From JBJHBY01 sp050485745 (GTDB taxonomy: Bacteria > Pseudomonadota > Gammaproteobacteria > Pseudomonadales > CAMLJR01), in assembly GCA_050485745.1 (NCBI GenBank), contig JBJHBY010000187.1, forward strand, positions 1 to 7,067: a stretch of 7,067 bases of DNA. The letters run 5' to 3'. The notes under the pieces were generated by a model. That model saw only the letters and a program-made list of their open reading frames with translations. It was not told the origin of the DNA and made no database searches. Each line of letters starts with the position of its first letter. Position 1 is the stretch's first letter. A program made the translations under genes and the position numbers. Shown here in pieces: positions 6,407 to 7,067 of the stretch.

Positions 6407-7067
6407 ATGTATCAGCAACACTGGACGATCGAGCTGCGCCGCCTGGGGCTCTGGCTGTTGCTGGCCCTGCTGCTGGGCTGGCTGCTGGAGATTCCGGGCT
6501 GGGCCGTCGCCGCGGTGGCCCTTGGCTATGCCCTGCGGCTGCTCTACGATCTGCGCCGCCTGCAACAGTGGTTGCTGAAACGCCCCGCCGACACTCCGCC
6601 TGAAGCTCCCGGCTTGTGGGGCGACATCATGGACGCGCTGTATCACCGCCAGCGCCGTGACCGCGAAGAGCGCGAGCGTCTGCAGGCCCTGATCGTCTAC
6701 CTGCGGGAATCCCTGACCTCGCTGCCCTATGGTGCCGTCATGGTCGACGCCGCCGGCGATATCGAGTGGTGCAATCCGGCGGCGACCGATATGCTCGGCC
6801 TGCACTATCCACAGGATAGCGGTTTTCCTCTCGTCAACCTGGTACGCGATCCGGCCTTCATCGCCTATTTCGAGGCAGAGACCTATGACCGCGCCCTGGA
6901 TCTGCCGAGCCCGGTGGATCGTCGCCGGACCTTGCAGCTGCACATCAGCTTCTTCGGACGACGTTCACGCCTGGTGTTCGTGCGCGATATCACCCAGACC
7001 CGGCGTCTGGAGCAGATGCGCAAGGACTTCGTGGCCAATGTCTCCCACGAGTTGCGCACCCCGCTGA
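6407..7067 (+). CDS. phoR: Phosphate regulon sensor histidine kinase PhoR, 3'-partial
   Basis: Inner-membrane sensor kinase that phosphorylates PhoB when phosphate is scarce and dephosphorylates it when phosphate is plentiful, with input from the Pst transporter and PhoU. The frame is open from the ATG to the window end, giving 220 residues. Two closely spaced N-terminal hydrophobic segments (about 13-29, LGLWLLLALLLGWLLEI, and 32-47) have almost no periplasmic loop, as in E. coli PhoR. A charged linker (RQRRDREERERLQ, 81-93) and a PAS domain follow (about 97-195, SLPYGAVMVDAAGDIEWCNPAA near its start). The dimerisation/phospho-acceptor motif is FVANVSHELRTPL with H214. The catalytic ATP-binding domain lies beyond the window. 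An in-frame TAG at 6395-6397 makes 6407 the first possible ATG; GAGG at 6391-6394 is a somewhat distant Shine-Dalgarno. Most likely co-transcribed with phoB. Confidence 0.95.
   Translation, partial: MYQQHWTIELRRLGLWLLLALLLGWLLEIPGWAVAAVALGYALRLLYDLRRLQQWLLKRPADTPPEAPGLWGDIMDALYHRQRRDREERERLQALIVYLRESLTSLPYGAVMVDAAGDIEWCNPAATDMLGLHYPQDSGFPLVNLVRDPAFIAYFEAETYDRALDLPSPVDRRRTLQLHISFFGRRSRLVFVRDITQTRRLEQMRKDFVANVSHELRTPL

Overview
The window is high-GC proteobacterial chromosome with dense, strongly biased coding. It most resembles a gammaproteobacterium: RlmK and RlmL are fused in one protein (typical of that class), PhoB and PhoR are E. coli-like with a textbook Pho box, PurU ends in a conserved NKTVVFD-type tail as I recall it from pseudomonads, and the TAGGCTGGGTTAG...TAACCCAG repeats belong to a type I associate with purple sulfur and related Gammaproteobacteria (Chromatiales-like). 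The genus cannot be fixed from the sequence alone.

Layout. (1) 2-2104, plus strand: rlmKL, a bifunctional 23S rRNA methyltransferase, missing about 40 N-terminal residues at the window edge. (2) 2105-2406: a convergent intergenic spacer with three copies of a short palindromic repeat, two direct and one inverted; the first copy supplies the rlmKL stop codon. (3) 2407-4545, minus strand: a YgiQ-family radical SAM protein, interrupted by a 10-N assembly gap exactly where the [4Fe-4S] cysteine motif should be. (4) 4546-4663: a short divergent spacer with a perfect TATAAT on the minus strand. (5) 4664-5527, plus strand: purU, formyltetrahydrofolate deformylase. (6) 5528-5618: the phoB promoter region, with two tandem Pho boxes (four heptamers at 11-bp phasing) exactly 10 bp upstream of a TCTAAT -10. 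(7) 5619-6326: phoB. (8) 6407-7067: the 5' part of phoR, running off the window just after the phospho-accepting histidine.

Functionally these are housekeeping genes (rRNA modification, one-carbon/purine metabolism, a radical SAM protein of uncertain role) next to the phosphate-starvation two-component system. PhoR senses phosphate status at the membrane and phosphorylates PhoB; PhoB-P most likely binds the Pho boxes and activates its own operon. I see no sign of a novel defence system, phage, transposase or other undescribed multi-gene system. The points worth a second look are the repeat cluster and its invasion of the rlmKL 3' end, the extended Pho box array, and the assembly gap that hides the catalytic motif of the radical SAM protein.
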